From: Io17-Chloro-G2 sp034420695 | GTDB taxonomy: Bacteria > Chloroflexota > Dehalococcoidia > Lucifugimonadales > UBA3495 | Direction of reading: 5' to 3' | DNA length: 64,000 nucleotides | Assembly: GCA_034420695.1 (NCBI GenBank) | Contig: DAOULB010000002.1 | Span: 152,702 to 216,701 of the forward strand | Translations under genes and position numbers: made by a program | Shown: positions 1 through 8,072 of the stretch, piece by piece | Layout of the letters: every line of letters begins with the position of its first letter | Numbering within the stretch: position 1 is the first letter of the stretch | The notes under the pieces: generated by a model | Seen by the model: only the letters and a program-made list of their open reading frames with translations | Databases searched by the model: none | What the model was told of the DNA's origin: nothing

Positions 1-47
1 CAGCTCCTCAAAGTAAGCCTGGAAGGAGCGGTAGGGTAAAAGGCGAA

Positions 48-1121
48 TTGAAATCAAGATCATCAGAAACAGATGATTCGGAGAAAGGAGCCCGACAACA
101 AATCTCCAAATGGGGATTTGGGATGGCCCCGATTTCATCGCGCATGGAGACGAGATATACCACTGCATCGCACGCCATGTTAGAGGCGCTGCGAGGAACA
201 ACTGATATCGCCGAACTTGATCTGGACGCAGTTAGCGAAGTCAAAGGCATGTTTAATCGTTGTGTTCGCCAAGACCAGTGGGATTGGTTTAGCGTTCATA
301 CTAGACTCGGGCGTCCACATCTCCCCCAAATGCGCAGCATTGCTAGAGATTTGGACAATCTTCGCAAGTCGTTAAAGTTGGGAAATGACACATCCGCTCG
401 AAACCACGTCGCTTCATTGGTTAGCAATAACCTTCACACCCTACTGACAAATTACACTTCTCAACCAACTCATCTAAAGGGGTCTCAAGATTCTGGCTGG
501 GTGTACATTTTGTCAACTCGTAAGCAACCTAACTACCTAAAAATAGGAATGACTCACCGTCCCGTAGAGGATAGGGTCAAGGAAATCAATTCAGCGACGG
601 GAGTTCTATTTCCATATTCTGTGCGTGCTGCCTTCCCTGTGAAGGATGCGAAGGTTGCTGAGAAGGCGGTTTTTGAGAGTCTTGAGGATTTTAGAGTAAG
701 GGCTGATAGGGAATTCTTCGAGATCGATTTTGGGGAAGCGGCAAGAATCGTGCGGCAGGTCCTACACGAAGGTGGGATGATAGAACGCCCGAAGGGCAAA
801 ATCTCTTGGTTCGACAAGAAGAAAGGGTATGGACTCATAAACACATCTAATGGGGTGGATGTATTCCTTCATCATTCCCGGATTTCTAGGGCAAACACGG
901 AGTTCTTGAGTGAGGGAACAACGGTTGAGTTTGACCTAGAAGTTACAGAGAGAGGACTAGCTGCCCTAAATGTAAAACTGTTGCCAGAACAGTTTGCTTT
1001 GCAAGAAGAAGACGAGGTGCCCGCGACGGCGCTGCTCAGTGAAGCCGCTCTAGCTGATGACTGGCTTAGTCCGGAAGAGGAAGAGGCATGGGCCCACTTG
1101 AAGGATCTGCCGTCGTTATAA
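48..1121 (+). CDS. T5orf172 (GIY-YIG-like) domain fused to a cold-shock domain
   Basis: The 357-residue product has a helical N-terminal region of about 145 residues that I do not recognise. Next comes a T5orf172/Mug113-type domain (about residues 150-235), seen in GWVYILSTRK, YLKIGMTHR and the late EFFEIDF segment. A cold-shock OB fold follows (about 250-312) with RNP1-like KKGYGLI and RNP2-like DVFLHHS. T5orf172 domains are related to GIY-YIG nucleases; cold-shock domains bind single-stranded nucleic acid. A nucleic-acid-targeting protein is therefore inferred, not shown. The start shown is TTG at 48; an in-frame ATG at 123 is an alternative that keeps both domains. The acidic C-terminal tail is unassigned. 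Codon use looks less GC-rich than in the SUF genes that follow, suggesting accessory origin. Confidence 0.75.
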   Translation: MKSRSSETDDSEKGARQQISKWGFGMAPISSRMETRYTTASHAMLEALRGTTDIAELDLDAVSEVKGMFNRCVRQDQWDWFSVHTRLGRPHLPQMRSIARDLDNLRKSLKLGNDTSARNHVASLVSNNLHTLLTNYTSQPTHLKGSQDSGWVYILSTRKQPNYLKIGMTHRPVEDRVKEINSATGVLFPYSVRAAFPVKDAKVAEKAVFESLEDFRVRADREFFEIDFGEAARIVRQVLHEGGMIERPKGKISWFDKKKGYGLINTSNGVDVFLHHSRISRANTEFLSEGTTVEFDLEVTERGLAALNVKLLPEQFALQEEDEVPATALLSEAALADDWLSPEEEEAWAHLKDLPSL

Positions 1122-1227
1122 CGAGGTTCCCTTTCTCTAACTTATCCAGTCAGACCCTCAGGCCCGCCGTGGTTTTAGCCAGGACGGACTTGGGCGATTG
1201 GATTTTGGGACTAAGTCAAAGCCGAAA

Positions 1228-2010
1228 ATGACGACAAACGGCGATAATCAACCGCTACTTTCAGTCAGAGGCCTCCACGTCTCCGCCGGCGACCTAGCCA
1301 TCCTGCGCGGGGTGGACCTCACGGTAAATGCCGGCGAAGTCCACGCCATCATGGGGCCCAACGGCTCCGGCAAGAGCACCCTGGCCAACGTCCTGGCCGG
1401 ACGCCCCGATTACACCGTGACCCAAGGCTCAGTTATCTACCAAGGCGAAGACCTCCTGGCCATGGAGCCGGAGGAGCGGGCCCGGTGGGGCGTTTTCCTG
1501 GCGTTTCAGTACCCGATAGAGCTCCCCGGCGTCAGGGATTGGCAGTTCCTCAAAGCGGCGGTGGACGCCCAGCGGCAGCACCGGGGCGAAGAGGAGATGG
1601 GAGCCCGTGAGTTCGACCGGCTGCTGCGGGAAAAAATAGAAATGGTGGAGATCGGTCAGGACCTTGTGCGCCGCGCGGTCAACGAGGGTTTCTCCGGCGG
1701 CGAGAAGAAGCGCAACGAAGTGCTGCAGATGGCCGTGTTGGAACCGACCCTGGCCCTGCTCGATGAGACCGACTCCGGCTTGGACATCGATGCCCTGCGC
1801 ATCGTCTCCAACGGCGTGAACCAGTTGCGCCGGCCCGACAACGCCATGATTGTCGTGACCCACTATCAACGCATTCTCGACTACATCACCCCTGACTACG
1901 TCCACGTCCTGCTGGAAGGGCGTATCGTCGAGTCAGGAAACGCCGACCTGGCCCGGGAGCTGGAAGCCAAGGGCTACGACTGGATTCGCGACTCCGTGGA
2001 GGCAGGGTAG
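1228..2010 (+). CDS. sufC: Fe-S cluster assembly ATPase SufC
   Basis: This is the ABC-type ATPase of the SufBCD scaffold complex, which uses ATP hydrolysis to drive Fe-S cluster assembly in the cytoplasm. At 260 residues it matches the usual SufC length. Visible motifs are Walker A GPNGSGKST (43-51), the ABC signature FSGGEKKR, and Walker B LALLDETDSGLD followed by the switch His in VVTHYQ. I chose the ATG at 1228; a TTG at 1198 in the same frame adds ten residues that the family lacks. It opens the SUF cluster, with sufD and sufS downstream on the same strand. The usual neighbour sufB is absent here. Confidence 0.95.
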   Translation: MTTNGDNQPLLSVRGLHVSAGDLAILRGVDLTVNAGEVHAIMGPNGSGKSTLANVLAGRPDYTVTQGSVIYQGEDLLAMEPEERARWGVFLAFQYPIELPGVRDWQFLKAAVDAQRQHRGEEEMGAREFDRLLREKIEMVEIGQDLVRRAVNEGFSGGEKKRNEVLQMAVLEPTLALLDETDSGLDIDALRIVSNGVNQLRRPDNAMIVVTHYQRILDYITPDYVHVLLEGRIVESGNADLARELEAKGYDWIRDSVEAG

Positions 2011-2036
2011 TAGCCCGCCGTTGCGATTACGTTCAA

Positions 2037-2252
2037 ATGAGCTATTGGGTTCACGAAGATAGGCCGACAAACTCCGCGGTTACCCACCGGGGTAGCTGTA
2101 GATTCTGCAACGAAGGTCGCGGTCTGCGTAACCTTCCCAATACTGCCGAGCGAATGTGGCACGGGCCTTTTGCAGAAGTAAAATCGGCGCGGGCCAAGGC
2201 GCGTATTACCAGACGTACTGACGTGCGTGACTGCAAAGTGTGCGCTCCATAG
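2037..2252 (+). CDS. Small protein with paired Cys motifs, putative zinc ribbon
   Basis: A 71-residue ORF sits between sufC and sufD. It has H17, C21-x2-C24, a central WHGPF (41-45) and a C-terminal C66-x2-C69, an arrangement that could bind one metal ion. The WHGPF plus Cys-pair pattern resembles short uncharacterised bacterial proteins I have seen, but I cannot name a family. The start lacks a strong Shine-Dalgarno sequence, and the gaps to its neighbours are short (26 and 33 bases). Its place inside the SUF operon might suggest a role in metal or cluster handling; that is inference only. Confidence 0.6.
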   Translation: MSYWVHEDRPTNSAVTHRGSCRFCNEGRGLRNLPNTAERMWHGPFAEVKSARAKARITRRTDVRDCKVCAP

Positions 2253-2285
2253 GAATTTCTTGGCAGTGAGCAAATCGTTTCAGAA

Positions 2286-3638
2286 ATGACGTTGACTGCT
2301 TCGCTACACGAAGGATACGCGGCCGGGTTTGAGGCACTGCGAGCGGCCGCGCCCGTCCCGTCTTGGCTTGCCGAGCTGCGGGCCCAAGGCTGGGAGCGCT
2401 TCAATGCCCTGGGCTTTCCAACCGCCCGCCGTGGCAACGAAAAGTGGAAATACACCAACGTCCGCCCGGTAGCCGCCGCCCGGTTGGAAGTACCCTTGGC
2501 GCTGGACCCGGCGCAGGAACCCGCTCTTGAAGCCCTTAAGTCTGACGCCCCCTGGGACGATTCCTGGGTCAACCTGGTTTTCGTGGACGGAGTCTATTCA
2601 CCGGCCCTTTCCTCTCCTCGCAGCCTGGGGGATGAAACCGGGGCCGCCAGCATCGGCAGCGCCCTGAACGCCGGGGACGGACCCTTGCACAACCATTTGG
2701 GACAATTGGCTTCGGTGGAAGATGATGCCTTTGTGGCCTTGAACACCGCCTTCCTGCGGGATGGCGCCTTGGTCCAAGCCCCGCCCGGCCGGGACTGCCC
2801 TGCCGTGTTGAACTTGGTTTACGTGTCCACCGAAAGCGCCCGGCCCAAGGCAGCCTTCCCCAGGACCTTGGTGGTGGCGGGGGCCAACAGCCGCCTCACC
2901 GTGGCCGAGAGCTACGTCGGCCCATCCGCTGGAGGAAATCTGACCAATGCCGTCACCGAAATTGTCCTTGAAGAGGGCGCCCACGTCGACCACTACAGTC
3001 TCCTCAAGGAGAGTCCCGGCGGCTATCATGTTGGGACCACCCGGGTGGTCCAGGCCGCGGATAGTTTCTTTGCCTCAACCGACTGTTCCTTCGGGATGGC
3101 CCTGGGGCGCCACGATTTGCAGGTAGTGCTCGACGGGCCTGGCAGCAGCTGCGACCTGAAGGGGTTGTACCTGACCTCCGGCAGCCAGCACATGGACAAC
3201 TTCATCAACATCGACCACGCCTGCCCCCATACCACCAGTGACCTCTTTTACAAGGGGGTCCTCGACGGCCGTTCCAAGGCCATCTTTGGTGGCACGGTGC
3301 TGGTGCGGAAGGATTCCCAGAAGGCCAAGGCCCGCCAGACCGACCGGAACCTGCTTCTGTCCCGCACTGCCGAGGTGGACAGCAAGCCCAGCCTGCTCAT
3401 CTACGCCGACGACGTGCAGTGCGGCCACGGGGCCACCGCCGGCCACATTGACCCGGAGGCGCTGTTCTACTTGCGCAGCCGCGGCCTCGGGCTGGACACC
3501 GCCCGCCGGTTTCTGGTCGAAGCATTTGCCCGGGAGATAGTGGACGCAGTCAAGGTGGAGACCTTGCGGGACTTCCTTAACCAAGCATTCATCCAGGCAC
3601 TGCCCACCTCCACAACCAATCAAGAGGCCGCGCTATGA
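2286..3638 (+). CDS. sufD: Fe-S cluster assembly protein SufD
   Basis: SufD pairs with SufB and SufC to form the cluster assembly scaffold. The 450-residue product has the typical SufD N-terminus, with WLAELRAQGWERF, a gap, then EKWKYTNV. A long beta-helix core follows, and the SufB/D signature region DDVQCGHGATAGHID with the following LFYLRSRGL lies near the C-terminus. The N-terminal segment argues for SufD rather than SufB. The stop overlaps the sufS start by four bases (ATGA), implying translational coupling. No SufB is seen in the window. Confidence 0.92.
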   Translation: MTLTASLHEGYAAGFEALRAAAPVPSWLAELRAQGWERFNALGFPTARRGNEKWKYTNVRPVAAARLEVPLALDPAQEPALEALKSDAPWDDSWVNLVFVDGVYSPALSSPRSLGDETGAASIGSALNAGDGPLHNHLGQLASVEDDAFVALNTAFLRDGALVQAPPGRDCPAVLNLVYVSTESARPKAAFPRTLVVAGANSRLTVAESYVGPSAGGNLTNAVTEIVLEEGAHVDHYSLLKESPGGYHVGTTRVVQAADSFFASTDCSFGMALGRHDLQVVLDGPGSSCDLKGLYLTSGSQHMDNFINIDHACPHTTSDLFYKGVLDGRSKAIFGGTVLVRKDSQKAKARQTDRNLLLSRTAEVDSKPSLLIYADDVQCGHGATAGHIDPEALFYLRSRGLGLDTARRFLVEAFAREIVDAVKVETLRDFLNQAFIQALPTSTTNQEAAL

Positions 3639-4894
3639 CTACTTCCGGCGCCTCCGGCCCGCGGCCGGCGCTTTCACCTGTTGAAGTCGCCGAAATCCGG
3701 CGGGACTTTCCGATACTGTCCCAGACCGTCAACGGCCACCCATTGGTGTACTTGGACAACGCCGCAACCAGCCAGAAGCCCCAAGTGGTCATAGACGCCC
3801 TGATGGACTACTACACCACCGAGAACTCCAATGTGCACCGGGGCGTCCACACCCTCAGCCAGCAGGCTACCGAAGACTACGAGGGTTCGAGAAGCAAAAT
3901 CCGCCGCCTGCTGAACGCCGAAAAAGACGAGGAGATAATCTTCGTCCGCGGCACCACCGAGGGCATCAACTTGGTTGCCCAGACCTTTGGACGCCAGCGA
4001 ATTGGCGAAGGCGATGAGGTGGTCATCTCTTCATTGGAGCACCACTCCAACATAGTCCCCTGGCAGATTATCTGCCAGGAACGCGGCGCCAGCCTGAAGG
4101 TCGTCCCCATCAACGATGCCGGCGAGCTGTTGATGGAGGAATACGAGGCCCTGCTGACCCCGCGGACCAAGCTGGTGTCGATGCTCCATATCTCCAACGC
4201 CCTGGGCACCATCAACCCGGTGAAGCAAGTGATCGAACTGGCCCACAGCCGGGGGATCCCGGTGCTTCTGGACGGAGCTCAAGCCGCCCCCCACATGCCC
4301 GTGGACGTGCGGGACTTGGACTGCGACTTTTACGCCTTCTCCGGCCACAAGCTCTATGGCCCCACCGGCATCGGGATACTCTACGGCAAGGCCGGCCTCC
4401 TGAACGAAATGCCTCCCTTCCAAGCCGGAGGGGACATGATAAAGTCCGTCACCTTTGAAAAGACCCTGTACAACGACCTGCCCTACAAGTTCGAAGCCGG
4501 CACCCCCAACATCGCCGGGGCCATCGGCCTTGGCGCCGCCGTCGATTACGTCACCTCCATAGGCTTGGACCGCATCTTCGCCTACGAGCATGAACTGACG
4601 GAGTACGGGACTGGCTGCTTGTCCGGCATCGAGGGGCTGAGGCTGGTTGGCACTGCCCCGGAAAAAGCGGCCATCCTCTCCTTCGTCATGAAGCAGGCCC
4701 ACCCCCACGACATCGGCACCATCCTGGACTCTCAAGGAATCGCCATACGCACCGGCCACCACTGCACCCAGCCCCTGATGGACCGGTTCGGCATCCCGGC
4801 CACCGCCCGGGCTTCCATGTCCTTCTACAACACTAAAGAGGAGCTCGACGCCCTGGCCAAGGGCATCGACCGGGTAATCGAGGTTTTCAGCTAA
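3635..4894 (+). CDS. sufS: Cysteine desulfurase SufS
   Basis: This PLP-dependent, class V aminotransferase-fold enzyme takes sulfur from L-cysteine for Fe-S assembly and passes it to SufU. The 419-residue protein shows the PLP lysine in FSGHKLYGPTG (Lys239), the cofactor-binding SSLEHHSN segment and the persulfide cysteine in RTGHHCTQP (Cys377). The cysteine sits in the short loop typical of the SufS (group II) type. The start overlaps sufD by four bases and the stop overlaps the sufU start by one base, so the genes are tightly coupled. Confidence 0.95.
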   Translation: MTTSGASGPRPALSPVEVAEIRRDFPILSQTVNGHPLVYLDNAATSQKPQVVIDALMDYYTTENSNVHRGVHTLSQQATEDYEGSRSKIRRLLNAEKDEEIIFVRGTTEGINLVAQTFGRQRIGEGDEVVISSLEHHSNIVPWQIICQERGASLKVVPINDAGELLMEEYEALLTPRTKLVSMLHISNALGTINPVKQVIELAHSRGIPVLLDGAQAAPHMPVDVRDLDCDFYAFSGHKLYGPTGIGILYGKAGLLNEMPPFQAGGDMIKSVTFEKTLYNDLPYKFEAGTPNIAGAIGLGAAVDYVTSIGLDRIFAYEHELTEYGTGCLSGIEGLRLVGTAPEKAAILSFVMKQAHPHDIGTILDSQGIAIRTGHHCTQPLMDRFGIPATARASMSFYNTKEELDALAKGIDRVIEVFS

Positions 4895-5343
4895 TGTCCA
4901 ACTTGGGTGACCTCTACCAGGAAATCCTGCTTGAGCACAACAGCCGCCCCCGGAACTTCAGGGAACTGGACGACGCCACCGCCCGGGCCGACGGTTTCAA
5001 CCCGCTTTGCGGCGACCAAGTGTCCCTGTACCTGAAACTCGAGGACGGCACGGTGTCCGACGCGGCATTCCAAGGCTCCGGCTGTGCCATCTCAAGGGCG
5101 TCGGCCTCCATGCTGACCCAGAGTATCAAGGGGCAGACCGTCGAGCGAGCCCGGGAAATCTTCGAAGCCTTCCACTCCCTGCTCACCGACCCCGGCGCCG
5201 AGCCCGACTACGACACCCTGGGTGACCTTGAGACTATGGCCGGAGTGGCTGAATACCCGGCCCGCATCAAGTGCGCCGTGCTGGCCTGGCACACCATGCG
5301 CTCTGCGCTGGACGGGAGCGGCGATTCGGTGACCACCGAGTAG
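4894..5343 (+). CDS. sufU: SufU-type sulfur acceptor/scaffold
   Basis: A 149-residue IscU/SufU-family protein that accepts persulfide sulfur from SufS. The zinc or cluster ligands are visible: Cys and Asp in NPLCGDQV, Cys in GSGCAISRAS and Cys in ARIKCAVLAW. The spacing between the second and third cysteines includes the insertion typical of SufU. It overlaps sufS by one base. It is followed by a 14-bp tandem repeat and then a second sufU-like gene. Confidence 0.92.
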   Translation: MSNLGDLYQEILLEHNSRPRNFRELDDATARADGFNPLCGDQVSLYLKLEDGTVSDAAFQGSGCAISRASASMLTQSIKGQTVERAREIFEAFHSLLTDPGAEPDYDTLGDLETMAGVAEYPARIKCAVLAWHTMRSALDGSGDSVTTE

Positions 5344-5358
5344 CCGACGGCCTTGCGG

Positions 5359-5414
5359 CCAGGACAGAACCCCCAGGACTGATCGCCCAGGACAGAACCC
5401 CCAGGACAGAGCCC
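5359..5414. repeat. 14-bp tandem repeat, four copies
   Basis: Four consecutive 14-base units begin with CCAGGAC at 5359, 5373, 5387 and 5401. Consensus is CCAGGACAGAACCC; the second copy is divergent. The array fills the gap between the two sufU genes and covers the place where the second gene's ribosome binding site should be, and no good Shine-Dalgarno is visible there. Confidence 0.85.
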
Positions 5415-5416
5415 CC

Positions 5417-5881
5417 ATGACACAAGGCCCCGACCTCCCCCTCAGCGGTCTCTACGGCGACCGCATCCTCGACCATTTCCGGAATCCCCGCAATCGCGCT
5501 CCCCTTCCGGCCCCTGACCTCACGGCCAAGGAGTTCAACCCCTTCTGCGGAGACCGTGTCCTGCTCCAGTTCAAACTGGACGGGTCAGGGAAAGTGGCCC
5601 AAAGCTGCGCCGCGGCCGAAGGCTGCTCCATCATCCAGGCCTCGGCATCCATGCTGTCCTGCCAGTTGGAGGGAAAGTCCCTGGAAGAAGTCGAAGCTCT
5701 TTCGGCAAACTTCCGCTCGATGATGGAGGGCGAAGAGTTGCCCCCGGAAATCTTGGAGGCCTTGGGAGAATTGGAAGCCCTGAGGGTGGTCTTGGCCTAC
5801 CCCGTACGCATCAAGTGCGCCCTCCTGCCCTGGGTAGCCTTGGAAGAAGGGGTGGAGTCATACCGGAAGGGCCCGCCTTAG
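5417..5881 (+). CDS. Second SufU/NifU-like protein
   Basis: A 154-residue paralogue of the preceding SufU. It keeps all expected ligand positions: NPFCGDRV, AEGCSIIQAS and VRIKCALLPW. The two proteins diverge widely between these motifs, so the duplication is old. The ATG at 5417 directly follows a 14-bp tandem repeat with no clear ribosome binding site. It may share the sulfur relay with SufS or act as a scaffold; which one cannot be told from sequence. A transposase remnant follows within 30 bases. Confidence 0.85.
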   Translation: MTQGPDLPLSGLYGDRILDHFRNPRNRAPLPAPDLTAKEFNPFCGDRVLLQFKLDGSGKVAQSCAAAEGCSIIQASASMLSCQLEGKSLEEVEALSANFRSMMEGEELPPEILEALGELEALRVVLAYPVRIKCALLPWVALEEGVESYRKGPP

Positions 5882-5901
5882 GAAAACCGCCGCCCTTCGC
5901 C

Positions 5902-6216
5902 AAGTTAAGCATGGACGGGAAGTCACGGTACTCCAACAACACCTTCGTGGAGCGTCAGTGGCGGACGCCAAAGTACGAAGAGGCGCACTTGAAAGCCTGC
6001 CCCAACGTCCTGGAGGCCCACAGGGGGATAGAAGGCTACTTCCGGGTCTACAACGACCAGAGGTCCCACCAGGCCCTCGCCTACCGGACCCCGGCAGAGG
6101 CGTCCCACGGGGTACAGAGAGTCGTAGAAGAGAAACCCAACGAAAGGAAGTGTTCACCGGGAGAAGGCTCAGAACCACTGGCAGTGCACCGGGACTCTCG
6201 CTTAACTCTGCGCTAA
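5902..6216 (+). pseudogene. IS3-family transposase, C-terminal remnant
   Basis: The reading frame encodes the end of an IS3/IS150-type OrfB transposase: SMDGKSRYSNNTFVER, then QWRTPKYEEAHLKA, GYFRVYNDQRSHQALAYRTP. This part carries only the final catalytic Glu of the DDE triad (the E in FVER). Integrase-core sequence carrying the two Asp residues is missing, so it cannot be active. It abuts the second sufU gene and marks the left edge of the accessory island. The open frame begins at 5815, but upstream of about 5902 it is only a shadow of sufU. Confidence 0.85.
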
Positions 6217-6663
6217 TTTTGTCCAGATGACCAGGTACACTTCATTTTGCCTCCGTCCCCAACGAATCAAACGTGAGAATCTCTATTCACCTACATAAGG
6301 GCAGTAGTCCCTTGCCGGCCACAACGGGAAGGTCCGAATGGGCGGTCAGATTCACAGGCATTGAGCGAGTCGTTGGACCAAGCCGACAAATATTGACAGA
6401 ACGTGGATGATAATTGGCCCAGAGGCATAGTACCGGACGTACAGGTGACTTTGGCGGTGATCAGAGCGAAAGGGAACTTACGTGGGACCTGTCCCTAGGG
6501 TTAACAACGGAGGCTGTTCTGTTGTAGGCTAGAGACGGTCCGAGTCAGTAGCTGCAACGCTAGTGACTCGGCACCGTTAGGCTAGTAATACAAACCCCGA
6601 GCCAAATTACTCCAAATGGGGTGAATAGCTAGAAGTCCTAACTGCCGTTTAGGCGGGAAGCGA
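6217..6663. other. 447-base gap without a gene
   Basis: No convincing ORF or promoter was found between the transposase remnant and the methyltransferase gene. The notable content is a long hairpin flanked by 8-bp direct repeats at 6525-6585, listed separately. The base composition looks lower in GC than the SUF region. Confidence 0.6.
6525..6585. repeat. Hairpin flanked by TAGGCTAG direct repeats
   Basis: TAGGCTAG occurs at 6525-6532 and again at 6578-6585. Between them is a long imperfect inverted repeat: ACGGT (6535-6539) with ACCGT (6573-6577), CCGAGTCA (6540-6547) with TGACTCGG (6564-6571), and an inner TAGC/GCTA stem around TGCAAC. It lies about 80 bases upstream of the cytosine methyltransferase start. 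It could be an operator, an RNA structure in the leader, or the relic of a small insertion with target duplication. Confidence 0.6.
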
Positions 6664-7845
6664 TTGGATTCGTATAATTATTTTTGCTCAGAAGAAGATG
6701 ACTCCCCAAAATTAGTGGATCTGTTCTGTGGAGTGGGAGGCCTTAGCCTTGGCTCTTCGAGAGCGGGGTTTTCGGTTCATGGCGCCTTCGACGTGGATCC
6801 TGAGGCTATTCATGCCCACAGCCGCAACTTCCCAGGCACAGTTCATTTTAACACCGACGTAGCTGGGGTGAAGGGGCGGTCACTCAAGCGTCAGTTGAAC
6901 CTTAAAGGAAATAGTCTCGACGGGATCGTGGGAGGACCACCTTGCCAGGGTTTCAGTTCAATTGGAAGAAGGGATCAAGCTGATGCTCGGAACGAACTGT
7001 TTGTCGAGTTCTTCCGAGTAGTTTCGGAAGCAATGCCTCGCTTCTTCTTGGCCGAAAACGTCCCGGGAATCATGCGGGAAAGTTATCGTGAGACTAGGGA
7101 GCGTGCTTTTTCCCTCGTCGAGAGGAAATACTCGATTTTGCCGCCGATGGAATTTGCCGCAAACGAGTACGGAGTGGCCACAACTCGCAATCGGGTTTTT
7201 TTCTTTGGTTACCTTCAAGACAGAATGGAACCTCTGACCAGCGATTGCTTCAGTGCTCCTTCGGACGTGGAACGAGTTTACGTGAAGGATGCCTTGCGCG
7301 GATTGCCGGCGAAGATAGACCCGGCATGGCAGACTGAAGAGCTGAGTTGGCGGACAATCCAGGGTTACGAGGACAGCAACTACGCGGGAAGGCTTCACGG
7401 CCATATTCCGAAGGGAGTAGGTGAAGCCATTGCTTTAGAGCGCCTCAAAGTGTTCAACCAGGTTTCAGGATTCCTCGGAACGAGACATACGCCACGAGTA
7501 GCTAAGCGTTACGCAAACACAGAGCAGGGAAAGCACGATGGCATCTCAAAATCGTACCGACTCGATCCCGAGGGCTTTTGTCCTACCCTGCGGGCGGGTA
7601 CCGGTCCCGACCAGGGGAGCTTCCAAGCTGTTAGACCCATTCACCCAACAGAAGCTCGAGTCATAACTCCCCGAGAAGGGGCTCGGCTACAAGGTTTTCC
7701 TGACTGGTTCCAGTTTTCTCACACAAAGTGGCATAGTTTTCGCCAAATTGGAAACAGCGTTAGCCCAATTCTCGCGGAGCATATTTTCACGGTCATTGCT
7801 GCGGCGTTAGGTACTACAGCTCAAGCGGTGCATTGGCAGGGTTAA
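6664..7845 (+). CDS. C5 DNA cytosine methyltransferase
   Basis: This enzyme transfers a methyl group from SAM to the C5 position of cytosine in DNA. The 393-residue product has the expected motif order: motif I DLFCGVGGLSLG, motif IV with the nucleophile in PPCQGFSS (Cys94), motif VI ENV (131-133), motif VIII TTRNRVFFFGY, and motif X QIGNSVSP near the end. The TTG start at 6664 has GGGA about six bases upstream. It is intact. With vsr downstream and a GHKL ATPase opposite, it is likely the modification part of a defence module. Confidence 0.93.
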   Translation: MDSYNYFCSEEDDSPKLVDLFCGVGGLSLGSSRAGFSVHGAFDVDPEAIHAHSRNFPGTVHFNTDVAGVKGRSLKRQLNLKGNSLDGIVGGPPCQGFSSIGRRDQADARNELFVEFFRVVSEAMPRFFLAENVPGIMRESYRETRERAFSLVERKYSILPPMEFAANEYGVATTRNRVFFFGYLQDRMEPLTSDCFSAPSDVERVYVKDALRGLPAKIDPAWQTEELSWRTIQGYEDSNYAGRLHGHIPKGVGEAIALERLKVFNQVSGFLGTRHTPRVAKRYANTEQGKHDGISKSYRLDPEGFCPTLRAGTGPDQGSFQAVRPIHPTEARVITPREGARLQGFPDWFQFSHTKWHSFRQIGNSVSPILAEHIFTVIAAALGTTAQAVHWQG

Positions 7846-7861
7846 CGCACAACAACTTCAA

Positions 7862-7993
7862 TTCTGGGAAGTAGATGCCTCAGCAGTCAAGTCGTTTTTC
7901 GTTTCAATGATTACGAGGGACATAAAGCTGGAGGAGGTGTTCCTCGCCTTACTGGACGATTTTGACGATGGCATTCTCCGCTTCGGTAGCTGA
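7862..7993 (+). pseudogene. N-terminal remnant of a second GHKL ATPase
   Basis: An open frame without its own good start encodes about 43 residues ending in a stop: FWEVDASAVKSFF, then VSMITRDIKLEE, then LLDDFDDGILRFGS. It lines up with the start of the intact GHKL ATPase on the other strand (VDASPTKGLFVEMLTRDIRM and DLVDNCIDGAIR). The match covers the VDAS-x2-K, FV-x-M-x-TRDI and DG elements up to the N-box, then stops. It appears to be a truncated duplicate lying between the methyltransferase and vsr. The alignment is by eye. Confidence 0.6.
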
Positions 7994-8072
7994 AAGGGCA
8001 AGAGACCCTATGCTGCCTTCCAAAGACATTCACCATACTCACTAAGAGGAGTCCCGTATCGTTCCTTGTCTC

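Noticed and set aside
2286..3638. SufB identity for this gene
   Set aside because: The N-terminal WLAELRAQGWERF and EKWKYTNV segments are typical of SufD, not SufB.
6393..6415. TTGACA as -35 of a promoter before the methyltransferase
   Set aside because: The nearest TATAAT-like GATAAT is only ten bases away, and nothing fits at 16-18 bases.
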